A stretch of DNA of 64,000 bases from Anaeromicropila populeti (GTDB lineage: Bacteria; Bacillota; Clostridia; Lachnospirales; Lachnospiraceae): NCBI RefSeq assembly GCF_900112775.1, contig NZ_FOYZ01000006.1, positions 35,037-99,036 of the forward strand. Direction: 5' to 3'. A program made the position numbers and the translations under genes. The notes beneath the pieces were generated by a model. The model ran no database searches, had not been told where the DNA came from, and worked only from the letters and a program-made list of their open reading frames with translations. This document shows positions 54,801-63,541 of the stretch, piece by piece. Every line of letters begins with the position of its first letter. Position 1 is the first letter of the stretch.

Positions 54801-56911
54801 ATATCATTGATGTGATTTTAAATGTTGAATTGAAGCGTGGAGATACACCAACAATTTTTTCAGAGAGCATTTTGAAAATAAATGAAATCTATGGAATGGA
54901 GAGAATGGTTGAAGTATTGACGGCTTTAGGCAAGGATAAGCTCGACCGAAATACGGATACCAGATGGCGAACAGATACCAGAAAAAGTTCTTGTCTTAGT
55001 CATTTATTGCAGGTATGTATTCCGAATCCAGAAGACAAAGCAGAGACTTTAAAGGAATTGTTAACAGGAAGGGAAATTACAGAACAGAGACTAGTAGATA
55101 CCGCTATGTATGCTCCACAGTGGATAGATATCGTGGAAGAATATCTAGGCTATAAGGGGCTGAAGAGTGGATGTTATTATTTTATGGCACATATGAGCGA
55201 GTATTTTGATGAGCGAAAGATGGCTATGATTGCCAAATTTACGCCACTTTCCAGGGAAGAGCTGTACCGTGGAGCATTTGATTTAAATTGGTTTAAAGAT
55301 GCCTATAAGCAATTAGGAGAAGCTGTTTTCTCTATGCTTTACGAAGGTGCAAAATATATTTCGGATGGAAGCAAGCATGCCAGAGCAAGAAAGTATGCAG
55401 ATGCTGCCCTTGGAAAGGTATCTATTGCAGAGTTAGAGGAGGCAGTCAATGAAAAGAGGAATAAGGATCTGGTTATGAGCTATGGGCTAGTACCTCTTTC
55501 TGGTAAAAAGGACATGCTTCACCGTTATGTGTATCTACAGAAATTTTTAAAAGAAAGTAAGCAGTTTGGTGCGCAAAGAAGAGCAAGTGAGGCAGAGGCG
55601 GTGGAGATGGCCATGAAGAATCTTGCAATGGTAGCAGGCTATAGTGATGTTATGCGACTGACACTTTCCATGGAAACGGAACTGATAAAATCTTGTGAAA
55701 ATTATTTTGAGTGGAAAGAGCTTGGAGAGGTATCATTAAGAATTCAGGTAGATGAGTTTGGAAAAAGTTCTATTTGCTGTATGAAGAAAGGAAAGGCTTT
55801 AAAGTCTGTTCCAGCTACATTGAAAAAGGATGAATACGTGGCTGCTATGAATGAGGTCCATAAAAAATTGAAGGACCAATATTCCCGTACGGTGAAAATG
55901 TTTGAGCAAAGTATGGAGGACAGAGAAGTATTTCTTCTCAGTGAAATTCTGGAGTTAAATGAAAATCCAGTGGCTGCTCCTATTATTCGTAATCTGGTAT
56001 ATGTGACAGTAGGAAAGGAAGACGTTGTTTTAGGATTTCCATCTAAGTCTGGTCTTGTGGATTATGCTGGAAACGAACAGCCGGTTACTAAGAAGGAAAA
56101 AATTCGTGTTGCCCATCCATTTGATTTATATCAGGCAGGATACTGGACGGAATATCAGAAATATTTCTTTGAAAGTTCTGAGGGAGATTTGGTGAGGAAG
56201 CAGCCATTTAAACAGGTTTTCAGGGAACTGTACGTGAAAATGCCTGAGGAACAAAAGAACAGAAGTTCTCAGATGTTTGCAGGAAACCAGATTCAACCTC
56301 ATAAAACAGTAGCTTGTTTAAGAGGAAGGAGATGGATTGCTGACTATGAAGAAGGGCTTCAAAAGGTATATTATAAAGACGATATTGTGGCAAGAATATA
56401 TGCCATGGCGGACTGGTTTTCCCCAAGTGATATAGAAGCACCTACTTTAGAATGGGTCGATTTTTCTCATAGAAAGACGTTTCAATCACTTACCATTGAA
56501 GAAGTTCCAGATATTGTGTATTCAGAAGTCATGAGAGATGTGGATCTGGCTATCAGCGTTGCACATGCTGGCGGTGTAGACCCAGAAACAAGTCATTCTA
56601 CAATAGAAATGAGAAGTGTTATTGTCGGATTTAACCTTCCGATGTTTGGAATCAAAAATGTTACTTTGGAAGGCAGTCATGCCATTATTAAAGGAACTAG
56701 GGCTGAGTATAGTATTCATCTTGGAAGTGGTGTGATTCATAAAATAGGAGGTCCACAAATTAATGTTCTGCCAGTACATTCTCAGAGCAGAGGAAAACTG
56801 TTCCTTCCGTTTATTGATGAAGATCCTAAGACAGCTGAGATTATGTCGAAAATAGTACTATTTGCGAAAGATGAAAAAATTAAGAATCCATTTATTTTAA
56901 ATCAGTTATAA
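51842..56911 (+). CDS. Giant DUF4132 (MolR-like) protein
   Basis: 1,689 residues, the largest gene in the window. The first 1,200 residues are helical with HEAT-like repeat character (for example around 480-640). The C-terminal 450 residues carry the DUF4132 region, including KDDIVARIYAMADWFSPSDIE and the motif block RDVDLAISVAHAGGVDPETSH. The end (KIVLFAKDEKIKNPFIL) is typical. DUF4132 proteins often occur with AAA and VWA proteins; their role is unclear. None of those partners is adjacent here. The start at 51842 follows CAGGAG; an upstream GTG at 51809 overlaps the previous ORF. Probably a large cytoplasmic scaffold. Confidence 0.85.
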   Translation: MKEYNYTTRRQLLDEYKKRWEKKCSTVSEEVKELFKENNTSYYEGKLEVEKVIAAMKKQDNLCPSQYMEENYKELIDLYVPKKEQKDFYYIIDKYNKFQYAEGISRRSVRSKEYEPHFHTIFRLLDTYYQFGIYECDLNSYLLDQMDEEKRDYKYNYGYYSRLNQLDDIIAAKLDLGDAVLKKSIQDMILSENNTGIVTTDIIRGIIKSDDKDLHTLLGDFLLAARLQEGIRQAICENMDCGVTEAFLTLFDVIYENNLIRFSSVKRAIATWTGICDENNVDRITGKMLDLMKEGVHNKEKALAYTKSNDSIEIMIGLWSLGFFEVGDAVEVMKEYVESGTKNQKLTMSYYNRCLSYQRFSEIAAKKMIEKHYEDMEFVAAFIPTYLSEVENLVYHAMKSKTAENGTVEKIYKKVPVTELFESREEAQSHFEMLKYMYEKMKKKKMEYNPCIFPWYSISISKSQLAKRICMTAYMLQEDLYIDYAVSVLSAVDSSDYYSGRDSFLELLLHNPKNEFQKETLIKAVSDRETSTRETAFTLVEKMQLEQHQYIMLEDMMKYKNADVRNFVIGMLCKRNGEDLINSVGRLLQSKKEESRIGGLDLVLQCQKEESQKLLTERMVELVEAIENPSAKEQILIQEICEGGVSNSILNEKGYGLYNPDALVEIPVMKGEEKVFKDFFSLSKKKIQKLFDKLDQFIEEHRTCTYENRWGEKRLLGNGLEQLTWGDGVAYADQYPFKELWCEFYNKEIKDFRTLYNMYLAVHTGLKEINNQDVYKKYETAIFGKALEIDLSSYKYGSDGTGVIYQALCIIISLYFDEKTAKELSRNILIYIIESFPEEALWYQESKYQEKVSFLNSYRMNKILSNWRSWDGEEEFKIHFYLFYQIDQKFQLNGARTDQNGHQVYCSTQLNIFDYIMAYCYNLISKDEVYKASFEYFRLTETIKSYSYLLMETVPSYDKEKTEPYGLVGEINKESPFCKAGISFYKNIIDVILNVELKRGDTPTIFSESILKINEIYGMERMVEVLTALGKDKLDRNTDTRWRTDTRKSSCLSHLLQVCIPNPEDKAETLKELLTGREITEQRLVDTAMYAPQWIDIVEEYLGYKGLKSGCYYFMAHMSEYFDERKMAMIAKFTPLSREELYRGAFDLNWFKDAYKQLGEAVFSMLYEGAKYISDGSKHARARKYADAALGKVSIAELEEAVNEKRNKDLVMSYGLVPLSGKKDMLHRYVYLQKFLKESKQFGAQRRASEAEAVEMAMKNLAMVAGYSDVMRLTLSMETELIKSCENYFEWKELGEVSLRIQVDEFGKSSICCMKKGKALKSVPATLKKDEYVAAMNEVHKKLKDQYSRTVKMFEQSMEDREVFLLSEILELNENPVAAPIIRNLVYVTVGKEDVVLGFPSKSGLVDYAGNEQPVTKKEKIRVAHPFDLYQAGYWTEYQKYFFESSEGDLVRKQPFKQVFRELYVKMPEEQKNRSSQMFAGNQIQPHKTVACLRGRRWIADYEEGLQKVYYKDDIVARIYAMADWFSPSDIEAPTLEWVDFSHRKTFQSLTIEEVPDIVYSEVMRDVDLAISVAHAGGVDPETSHSTIEMRSVIVGFNLPMFGIKNVTLEGSHAIIKGTRAEYSIHLGSGVIHKIGGPQINVLPVHSQSRGKLFLPFIDEDPKTAEIMSKIVLFAKDEKIKNPFILNQL

Positions 56912-56919
56912 TTTTGTAA

Positions 56920-56969
56920 CCCTCATTTGCAAATATCATATAGTAAAGTATGATTTTGAAAAATGAGGG
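56920..56969 (+). promoter_or_regulatory. Hairpin covering the ribosome site of the DUF4397 gene
   Basis: CCCTCATTT (56920-56928) pairs perfectly with AAATGAGGG (56961-56969), with a nested ATCATA/TATGAT stem (56935-56940, 56950-56955). The right arm contains the Shine-Dalgarno GAGGG six bases before the ATG at 56976. If formed in mRNA it would hide the ribosome site. It may also act as a weak end signal for the upstream gene. Confidence 0.5.
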
Positions 56970-56975
56970 ATTGAA

Positions 56976-57575
56976 ATGAATGATAATTACGTCCGCATAA
57001 TGCATGCAGTTCCAGATGCACCGGGAGTAGATATTTATGCAAATAATAGATTAATAGTTGAAAATATTGCATTTGGTGAATATACACCATATTTAAGTAT
57101 TCCAGATGGTGAGTATAACATAACTATATTTCCAACTGGAACCAACACTACTCCTGTTTTAAATAAAATATTAAATGCAGAAAATGATGTTATGTTGACG
57201 CTTGTGGCAGCAGGAACTTTAGATGAAATAGGATTATATGCTATCTCAGATAAAGAAGACTCTTCCAAGATGAATCAGGCAATGGTTCGTTTTGTGCATC
57301 TTTCTCCAGATGCACCAGCTGTTGATATTACGCTTCCAGATGGAACAGTAGTATTTGGAAATGTTTCATTTATGGAAATGACGCATTATATGGAAGTTAT
57401 GCCAATGGACTACACACTTCAAGTAAGAGCAGCTGGAACGTCAGACGTAGTGTTAACAGTACCAGGCTTGACACTTATGCCAAATCAGAATTATACGGTT
57501 TATGCAATAGGATTTTTAAATGGAGAACCAGAATTAGAGGCTTTGCTGCTAGAAGATGGAAATGTGGAAATGTAA
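56976..57575 (+). CDS. DUF4397 protein, two tandem repeats
   Basis: 199 residues made of two similar beta-rich halves. Each begins with the family motif: VRIMHAVPDAPGVDIYANN (residues 6-24) and VRFVHLSPDAPAVDITLPD (about 105-123). DUF4397 domains are usually on exported or wall proteins, but there is no signal peptide here. Function unknown; possibly a surface or capsule-associated protein released by other routes. Confidence 0.88.
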   Translation: MNDNYVRIMHAVPDAPGVDIYANNRLIVENIAFGEYTPYLSIPDGEYNITIFPTGTNTTPVLNKILNAENDVMLTLVAAGTLDEIGLYAISDKEDSSKMNQAMVRFVHLSPDAPAVDITLPDGTVVFGNVSFMEMTHYMEVMPMDYTLQVRAAGTSDVVLTVPGLTLMPNQNYTVYAIGFLNGEPELEALLLEDGNVEM

Positions 57576-57601
57576 GAATAGATAATTAAGTCTACTTAAT
57601 A

Positions 57602-57654
57602 AAGCATAGGAAGAGGTTTTGTTGAACTTTCAACAGGGCCTTTACTTATGCTAA
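57602..57654. terminator. Terminator between convergent DUF4397 and radical SAM genes
   Basis: AGCATAGGAAGAGGTTTTGTTGA (from about 57604) pairs imperfectly with TCAACAGGGCCTTTACTTATGCT (to about 57652), giving a long hairpin between the two stops. Confidence 0.6.
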
Positions 57655-57662
57655 TATAAGTA

Positions 57663-58553
57663 CTAAAAATCAAACAAACTTAACTGACGTGGGCGTGGAA
57701 GTGATTTATAAGTACGTATAATATCTGGCATTTTATAAAGAAGACCATATTTTTCGCACTCTTTTGCAAACAGCCCCCATAGTTTTCTTGCTTTTGGACT
57801 GGTACAACAATAGCGGTTACCATAAGTACGCATATATTTATCTTGTAAAGAAGGAAAGTGCTGCTGAAGCATGTTATAATAGTGATCACGCTGATTAGAA
57901 CGAAGAGTGACACCAAAGGAGGCGTAGACAAACTTTGCTCCACATTCATAGGCTTGTTTTACAATGGAGAGAATATTTTCTTCAGTATCCGTAATAAAAG
58001 GTAGAACAGGCATTAGCAATATGCCAGAATAAATGCCTGCATCTGATAATTTTTGAACTGCTTCAAATCGTTCTGATGAGGACGCAACATTGGGTTCAAT
58101 TATTTTGCACAGTGAGGCATCAGCTGTAGTAATCGTAATCTTACAAAGGACAGGAGAAAAATCTTTTATTTCAGTTAATATATCTATGTCACGAGTTACA
58201 AGAGGACTTTTGGTTGCAAGTGCCACACCAAAATCAAAGGCACTGATTAACTCTAAGGCATGACGAGTCAGCTGTAGTTCCTTTTCAAATGGATTATAGG
58301 GATCACTCATAGAACCTATTCCAACAACTCCTTTTTTGGTTTTACGTCTAAGGTCATTACGAGTAAGTAAAAGAGCATTTTCTTTTGCTCGCACATTATC
58401 AAAATTTTCAATTCTATAGCAGTCGCTTCGGCTGTCACAATAGATACAACCATGACAGCAACCCTTATATATGTTCATAGTATAATTTGTTCCAAACCAG
58501 TTAGGATTAGTTTGATAGTTGGATACAATTGTTTTGGCTGGAATATAATCCAT
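57663..58553 (-). CDS. SPL-family radical SAM protein
   Basis: 296 residues. The cluster motif is GCCHGCIYC (CX3CX2C). SMSDPYNPFE is the SxxDPYxPxE block typical of spore photoproduct lyase-like and Rv2578c-type proteins. LLMPVLPFITD and the C-terminal RPRQLSLFDF also fit. True SPL repairs UV-damaged spore DNA; members of this subgroup have no firm role. The start at 58553 has AAGGGGG eight bases upstream, better than the ATG at 58559. Confidence 0.88.
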   Translation of the reverse strand: MDYIPAKTIVSNYQTNPNWFGTNYTMNIYKGCCHGCIYCDSRSDCYRIENFDNVRAKENALLLTRNDLRRKTKKGVVGIGSMSDPYNPFEKELQLTRHALELISAFDFGVALATKSPLVTRDIDILTEIKDFSPVLCKITITTADASLCKIIEPNVASSSERFEAVQKLSDAGIYSGILLMPVLPFITDTEENILSIVKQAYECGAKFVYASFGVTLRSNQRDHYYNMLQQHFPSLQDKYMRTYGNRYCCTSPKARKLWGLFAKECEKYGLLYKMPDIIRTYKSLPRPRQLSLFDF

Positions 58554-58653
58554 ACACATTTCCCCCTTAAATATAGAGATTCTTAATATTATTCAGTATA
58601 TCCTAATATAGAAAAATATGCTATAATATTTTGAAAGTAAAGGAGGACAAACT

Positions 58654-58998
58654 GTGAATATACAAATATTTGGGAGAAGTAAATGTTTTGATACAAAAAA
58701 AGCAGAGCGGTATTTTAAAGAAAGAGGAATTAAATATCAGTACATTAATTTGGCAGAAAAGACAATGAGCAAGGGAGAATTTCAAAGCGTAAAGCAAGCG
58801 CTGGGCGGATACCAGAATATGATTAATTCTAAGAGTAAAGATAAGGATACAGTAGCACTGCTTCAGTATCTGGCAGAAGAAGATAGAGAAGAAAAATTAA
58901 TGGAAAACCAACAGGTACTCATTACACCTATAGTTCGGAATGGAAAGCTGGCAACAGCGGGATTCTGTCCGGAAGTATGGAAAAACTGGATAGAATAA
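58654..58998 (+). CDS. ArsC/Spx-family thioredoxin-fold protein
   Basis: 114 residues with a GTG start behind AAAGGAGG. FGRSKCFDTKKAERYFKERGI carries a single N-terminal Cys (CxxT, not CxxC of Spx), and LITPIVRNGKLATAGF matches the cis-Pro and C-terminal part of the ArsC family. It may be a reductase or an RNA-polymerase-binding regulator; the lack of the second Cys argues against a classic Spx redox switch. Sits 16 bases before a serine hydrolase gene. Confidence 0.85.
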   Translation: MNIQIFGRSKCFDTKKAERYFKERGIKYQYINLAEKTMSKGEFQSVKQALGGYQNMINSKSKDKDTVALLQYLAEEDREEKLMENQQVLITPIVRNGKLATAGFCPEVWKNWIE

Positions 58999-59014
58999 GG
59001 AAGGAGATATCGAG

Positions 59015-60178
59015 ATGAAAATTATAGAAGGAACCGTATCATTTACACCAGAAGAGGCTGGTTATGACGGAACAAGATTAGAAAAACTGAATGAACATTT
59101 TATAGAAATGATCTCTAAAAAGGAAATCGTATCAGGAAGTTATTGTTTATCTAGAAATCATAAGGTGTTTGTTGACAATGCAGTAGGAAAATTTAGCTGT
59201 GAAGAGGATGATGACAGGCCATTTACACCAGATACTATTTTTGGGATTGCTTCTATTACAAAGGTATTTACAGCAGTGGCAATATTAAAGCTTGCGGAGG
59301 ATGGAAAGCTTCGTCTTGACCAGGGAGTGGGAGAATTTCTGGATGAATTTAATACACCACCTTATAATACCGTTCAAATATGGCATTTGCTTACCCATAC
59401 GTCTGGTTTAATTGCAGATCCTGGTGTCCATGAAAATGGTCATTATGTAGGCTGGTGGGAAATGATAGAGGAGAATAAGCCAGAGTCTTGGATAAAGGCT
59501 GTTTTGAAGCTGGGTCTGCATAGTAAGCCAGGGGAAGAGTGGAGCTATGCGTCTATAGGATATATGATATTAGGGGAATTGATTACCAGAATAAGTGGTG
59601 TACATTGCCACCAGTACATAGAAAAAAATATTATAGAACCATGTGAAATGAAGGATACCAGGTTTGGACAGAAATATGAGTGGGCAGACAGGTATAATAT
59701 GCCTGCGGAATATAGAAAACAAAAGGTGGATCAGTTAAAGAGAGATAAGAAAGATCCAGATGAGGAGGATATCATACCAAGTACTGGCGGGGGCATTTAT
59801 TCCACCTGTAATGACTTAATTAAATTTGGTAATATGCTTTTGAATAATGGAACTTACAATGGAAAAAGAGTAATCGGCAGGAAGGCACTGGAAACAATGC
59901 GGCGTGTTCATACTTCGGACAAAGTAATCAGTAATTGCTGGGGAGCTAAGGCGGAGCCACATCCATATGGATTAGGCCCAGAGGTAGTCCAGGCAGATTG
60001 TAAGTCACAAATGATTACACCAGGTACTATCAGCCACGAAGGTTTTGGTACATGCTGTCTGATGATAGACTATGAAGAAAAATTTGTTGCCGTATGGACG
60101 GCTCAGTTTTACGAAGGAGACTGGTATGCACATGGATTAAGAAATGTGGCATCGATTATCTGGTCAGGTATCCTGTAA
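59015..60178 (+). CDS. Serine hydrolase (class C beta-lactamase-like)
   Basis: 387 residues. Nucleophile motif SITK in GIASITKVFTAVAIL, Tyr motif in EEWSYASIGYMILGE, and HEGFGTCCL as the HxG-like third motif. No signal peptide, so it is probably cytoplasmic. It begins a tight gene run with an ABC-2 exporter (15, 6 and 3 bases between genes), which suggests that it works on the molecule exported or protects against it. Confidence 0.88.
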   Translation: MKIIEGTVSFTPEEAGYDGTRLEKLNEHFIEMISKKEIVSGSYCLSRNHKVFVDNAVGKFSCEEDDDRPFTPDTIFGIASITKVFTAVAILKLAEDGKLRLDQGVGEFLDEFNTPPYNTVQIWHLLTHTSGLIADPGVHENGHYVGWWEMIEENKPESWIKAVLKLGLHSKPGEEWSYASIGYMILGELITRISGVHCHQYIEKNIIEPCEMKDTRFGQKYEWADRYNMPAEYRKQKVDQLKRDKKDPDEEDIIPSTGGGIYSTCNDLIKFGNMLLNNGTYNGKRVIGRKALETMRRVHTSDKVISNCWGAKAEPHPYGLGPEVVQADCKSQMITPGTISHEGFGTCCLMIDYEEKFVAVWTAQFYEGDWYAHGLRNVASIIWSGIL

Positions 60179-60193
60179 AGAGGTAAATAGAAG

Positions 60194-61012
60194 ATGAAAA
60201 AAGTATTACATTATTATAATGTAGCAAAAGAAGTGGCGCTTGTAACTTACAAAGAATGGAGTGCGTATCGTACCCACTCTATGATTTCAATTATTGTAGG
60301 ACCAGTTTATTTTCTAGTACAGTATTTTATCTGGACAGCAGTTTACGGGGGAAAGGAAACACTAAATGGAATGGAACTACAGCAGATGCTTCGCTATTTT
60401 GGAGCATCTGCGCTAATTGGATATTTAACGATGGATTTTGCTGATTGGAATCTTCAGATGCTTGTGAGAACAGGTAAATTCGTAACCTTTCAGTTAAGAC
60501 CAGTGCATCATCGATTTTTTGCATTATCTCAAAAATTAGGTCACAGGGTGCTGGGACTTTTAGTAGAATTTATACCTTGTTTTTTTATTTTTCACTTCAT
60601 ATTTCATATAAATATGGTTCCTGAATACATAGGCTGGACGGTGCTTTCTGTTCTGCTTGCTTTTTTCATGAACTTTTATGTGAATTACTGCATTGGCTTA
60701 ACTGCATTCTGGCTTGTACAGTCTTCTGGAATCCGCAGTGTATTTCAGGCTCTTGCCAGCGTATTTTCAGGGGGACTTATTCCACTGGTGTTTTTTCCGA
60801 AATATATGCAGAAACTATTATTTTTTCTTCCGTTTCAATATATTTTGTATGTACCATCCAGAGTCTTTTCTGGAAGTTACAGCTTGGCTGGTATATCTAT
60901 GAAGATTTGGCAAATAGTACTTTTACAAGGCGTCGCAGTCGTAATTACAATGCTGCTAAGTGAAATATTATATCGAAAGTCCTTGAAAAAATTCACTGCG
61001 GCAGGAGGGTGA
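60194..61012 (+). CDS. ABC-2 type transporter permease 1
   Basis: 272 residues with about six membrane helices. YKEWSAYRTHSMISIIVGPVYFLVQYFIW at the start and LIPLVFFPKYMQKLLFFLPFQYILYVPSR are typical of the DUF990-type ABC-2 permeases that work in pairs. Partner genes are the next permease and the ATPase at 61.8 kb. Confidence 0.88.
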   Translation: MKKVLHYYNVAKEVALVTYKEWSAYRTHSMISIIVGPVYFLVQYFIWTAVYGGKETLNGMELQQMLRYFGASALIGYLTMDFADWNLQMLVRTGKFVTFQLRPVHHRFFALSQKLGHRVLGLLVEFIPCFFIFHFIFHINMVPEYIGWTVLSVLLAFFMNFYVNYCIGLTAFWLVQSSGIRSVFQALASVFSGGLIPLVFFPKYMQKLLFFLPFQYILYVPSRVFSGSYSLAGISMKIWQIVLLQGVAVVITMLLSEILYRKSLKKFTAAGG

Positions 61013-61018
61013 AAAGGT

Positions 61019-61801
61019 TTGAAAAAATACATAATCTTATATAGAGAATCCATTCGGATTGCTTTTGCAGCTGCCAGTACCTATCGGGCAGATTTTATTT
61101 TACAAAGTGTAATTATTATTTTAAGCAATATTTTATTTCCACTGATGACATGGTTAATCTATGGAGCAGGTGCTTCTTTTGAGGGGTGGACATTGTACCA
61201 GGTACTTTTAATACAATCTGTTTTTACCATGTCAATGGGGGTGTCCAGCATGCTGTTTACTGGAATCGTCTGGAGTACGATGGAGCATGTAAGGGAAGGA
61301 ACATTGGAAATTATACTGATAAAACCAGTGGATTGTATGGGATATCTTTTGGCTGCCACATTCAGCATAGAAAATATAGGAGTAGTATTTGGCGGTGCTG
61401 TTCTTTTTGGTGTGGCGCTTTTCCATCTCCCAGTTCCCAACTTGTTTCTGTGGTTCCAGTTTCTATTTTTGTTTCTATTAGGAGTATTAGTTATGTTGGG
61501 GATTAATCTGCTGATGGCAGCGACTTCTTTCAAGTGGGTGGCTAACTCTAGAATTCCAGAATTATATCAAAGTGTACTGCGCTTTGGGAACTATCCTCAA
61601 AAAATATTTTCTAAATCCATTCAGGCAATTACGTCTTTTCTTATACCAGTTGCTATGGTTGGATTCTTCCCAGCTGCGGCATTGCTTCAGAAAACAGATT
61701 CTAAAATGTACATAGCTGTTTTGCCTTGCATCTTATTTGCATGGGTGGGGATTGCCCTGTACAAATACATGATTAGACAATACGAAGGAGTAGGGGGCTG
61801 A
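61019..61801 (+). CDS. ABC-2 type transporter permease 2
   Basis: 260 residues with about six helices, from a TTG start at 61019 behind CAGGAGGG. YRADFILQSVIIILSNILFPLMTWLIYG and the C-terminal LIPVAMVGFFPAAALL mark the same DUF990-type family. Forms the membrane part of the exporter with permease 1. Confidence 0.88.
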   Translation: MKKYIILYRESIRIAFAAASTYRADFILQSVIIILSNILFPLMTWLIYGAGASFEGWTLYQVLLIQSVFTMSMGVSSMLFTGIVWSTMEHVREGTLEIILIKPVDCMGYLLAATFSIENIGVVFGGAVLFGVALFHLPVPNLFLWFQFLFLFLLGVLVMLGINLLMAATSFKWVANSRIPELYQSVLRFGNYPQKIFSKSIQAITSFLIPVAMVGFFPAAALLQKTDSKMYIAVLPCILFAWVGIALYKYMIRQYEGVGG

Positions 61802-61804
61802 AAA

Positions 61805-62806
61805 ATGGAAAAAATTATTACGGTAGAGAATTTATCCAGAAAATATGTTACCTATACAAGAGGAAGTGGCTTTCGAGAAAGCCTGAAAAGCTTTTTCAGA
61901 CGGCAAAAGGTATCTGTTGATGCCGTTAAGGATGTAAGCTTTTATGTAGGAAAAGGAGACATCATTGGAATTTTAGGACCAAATGGAGCAGGTAAATCTA
62001 CCACAATCAAAATGCTGACAGGAACCTTATATGCAAGCACAGGAAATATTCAGGTAATGGGGTGTGATCCATGTAGAAACAGAACTGAATATGTGAAAAA
62101 TATAGGGGCTGTTTTCGGACAAAAAAGCCAGTTGGTTTTTGATATTCCGCCTATAGACAGTTTTCGGATGAACAAAGCAATTTATGATATTTCAGACAAG
62201 GATTATAAGGAGAGACTTGATTTACTAGTAGAACTATTGGGACTTGAGGACAAAATTTTCCGACCTACACGTGTTCTTTCTCTGGGTGAGCGTATGAAAT
62301 GTGAGTTTATTATGGCTATGTTGCATAATCCTGATATTGTGTTTCTGGATGAGCCAACCATTGGACTGGATGTCATTGCAAAGCAGACAATCCGCGATTT
62401 TATTAAGAAAATGAATGAAAAAGGGACTACGTTCATTTTAACGACTCATGATTTGCAGGATGTGGAACAGCTGGCAAAGAACATAATCATTATTAATAAA
62501 GGGGAAAAAGTATTTGATGGTTCCATTGATGAGTTAAAAAGAAACCTGGGTAATAAAAAGATTATTGAGCTTACGTTAACTAAAAAAGCAGATGTTAATA
62601 GAACTGGTGAAACATATGATTTAGGAATAGAGGGGGCAGCTGTAATTGCAGTAGAGGAGGAACATAAGCTTACTATTGAGGTAGATATTGACAGAATCTC
62701 AATTAATCAGTTTATTATCCGATTAGCAGAGCTTTGTGAATTTTCTGATATTTCAATTAAAGAACTGCCTATGGAAAAGGTTATCACTACCATATATAAG
62801 GGATAG
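61805..62806 (+). CDS. ABC transporter ATPase of the ABC-2 exporter
   Basis: 333 residues. Walker A GPNGAGKST, signature LSLGERMKCEFIMAML (LSLGE instead of LSGGQ, usual for this subfamily), Walker B IVFLDEPTIGLD, switch His in LTTHDLQD. An N-terminal insertion with a basic FRESLKSFFRRQK segment is characteristic of the ATPases paired with DUF990 permeases. A C-terminal 90-residue domain follows the NBD. Starts 3 bases after permease 2. Confidence 0.93.
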   Translation: MEKIITVENLSRKYVTYTRGSGFRESLKSFFRRQKVSVDAVKDVSFYVGKGDIIGILGPNGAGKSTTIKMLTGTLYASTGNIQVMGCDPCRNRTEYVKNIGAVFGQKSQLVFDIPPIDSFRMNKAIYDISDKDYKERLDLLVELLGLEDKIFRPTRVLSLGERMKCEFIMAMLHNPDIVFLDEPTIGLDVIAKQTIRDFIKKMNEKGTTFILTTHDLQDVEQLAKNIIIINKGEKVFDGSIDELKRNLGNKKIIELTLTKKADVNRTGETYDLGIEGAAVIAVEEEHKLTIEVDIDRISINQFIIRLAELCEFSDISIKELPMEKVITTIYKG

Positions 62807-62886
62807 TATGGAGTGGAATATCTTGACAACAAAATTGCGAAATTCTATAATTAATATACAAAATATGAAAAAGTGGAGGATAACAA

Positions 62887-63120
62887 ATGAAAAGAATGCT
62901 TCCATTGGGAACGGTATTAAAGCTTAATCCAGCGGAAAAGGAAAAAGTAATGATTGTTGCTCGTTTAGTTAAGAAAACTGAAGATAGTGAGGTGATATGG
63001 GACTATTGTGGATGTAATGTGCCGCAGGGACTTGCTGACAATAAGTTAATCTATTTTCAACATGAGCAGGTTAAGCAGTTAATTTTTTTAGGACTACAGG
63101 ATGAAGAGGAATTAGCATAA
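62887..63120 (+). CDS. DUF4176 protein, type VII secretion-associated
   Basis: 77 residues: MLPLGTVLKL, KVMIVARLVKK, WDYCGCNVPQGL, and QLIFLGLQDEEE match the DUF4176 family, which is found with WXG100/type VII secretion genes in Firmicutes. GTGGAGG precedes the ATG. First gene of a small-protein run that leaves the window. Confidence 0.85.
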   Translation: MKRMLPLGTVLKLNPAEKEKVMIVARLVKKTEDSEVIWDYCGCNVPQGLADNKLIYFQHEQVKQLIFLGLQDEEELA

Positions 63121-63195
63121 TCTTTTCCATTGGGGGAAGAAAGAGAAAAACTGAATCATACCAGCTTTAATTAAGAGGAAAGGGGAAGTTACCAT

Positions 63196-63528
63196 ATGTC
63201 AGATAATACAGAAACTGGACTTGAGTTGGATCCTGCATATGCGGAAACATTATTTCATGCAATTAACGAAAAATTAGTTGTTAGTTCTTGTGAAAAAATA
63301 CAAGAGGCAGAGCAGTTAATACGGACATGTATGGAAGAGCATGTGAAAGGAAATTTTGCCGATCAGCTAAGTAGTATGATTACAAATTCATTAAATCCTA
63401 TTGTTATTAATGAATTATTTTATTTTGATGTATTCAATATGTGTGAATACTTGATATATGCAGCAGATACTATATGTGAATTGGATTTACGGTTATCTCA
63501 GGATTTAAATGTGACAAAGCAAAAGTAA
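63196..63528 (+). CDS. Unknown 110-residue helical protein in the type VII cluster
   Basis: Acidic, mostly helical protein with no recognised domain. AAGGGG lies upstream of its ATG. Position between the DUF4176 gene and a WXG100-like gene suggests a chaperone or secreted partner of the type VII system; this is from context only. Confidence 0.7.
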   Translation: MSDNTETGLELDPAYAETLFHAINEKLVVSSCEKIQEAEQLIRTCMEEHVKGNFADQLSSMITNSLNPIVINELFYFDVFNMCEYLIYAADTICELDLRLSQDLNVTKQK

Positions 63529-63541
63529 GGGGAGAATATTG

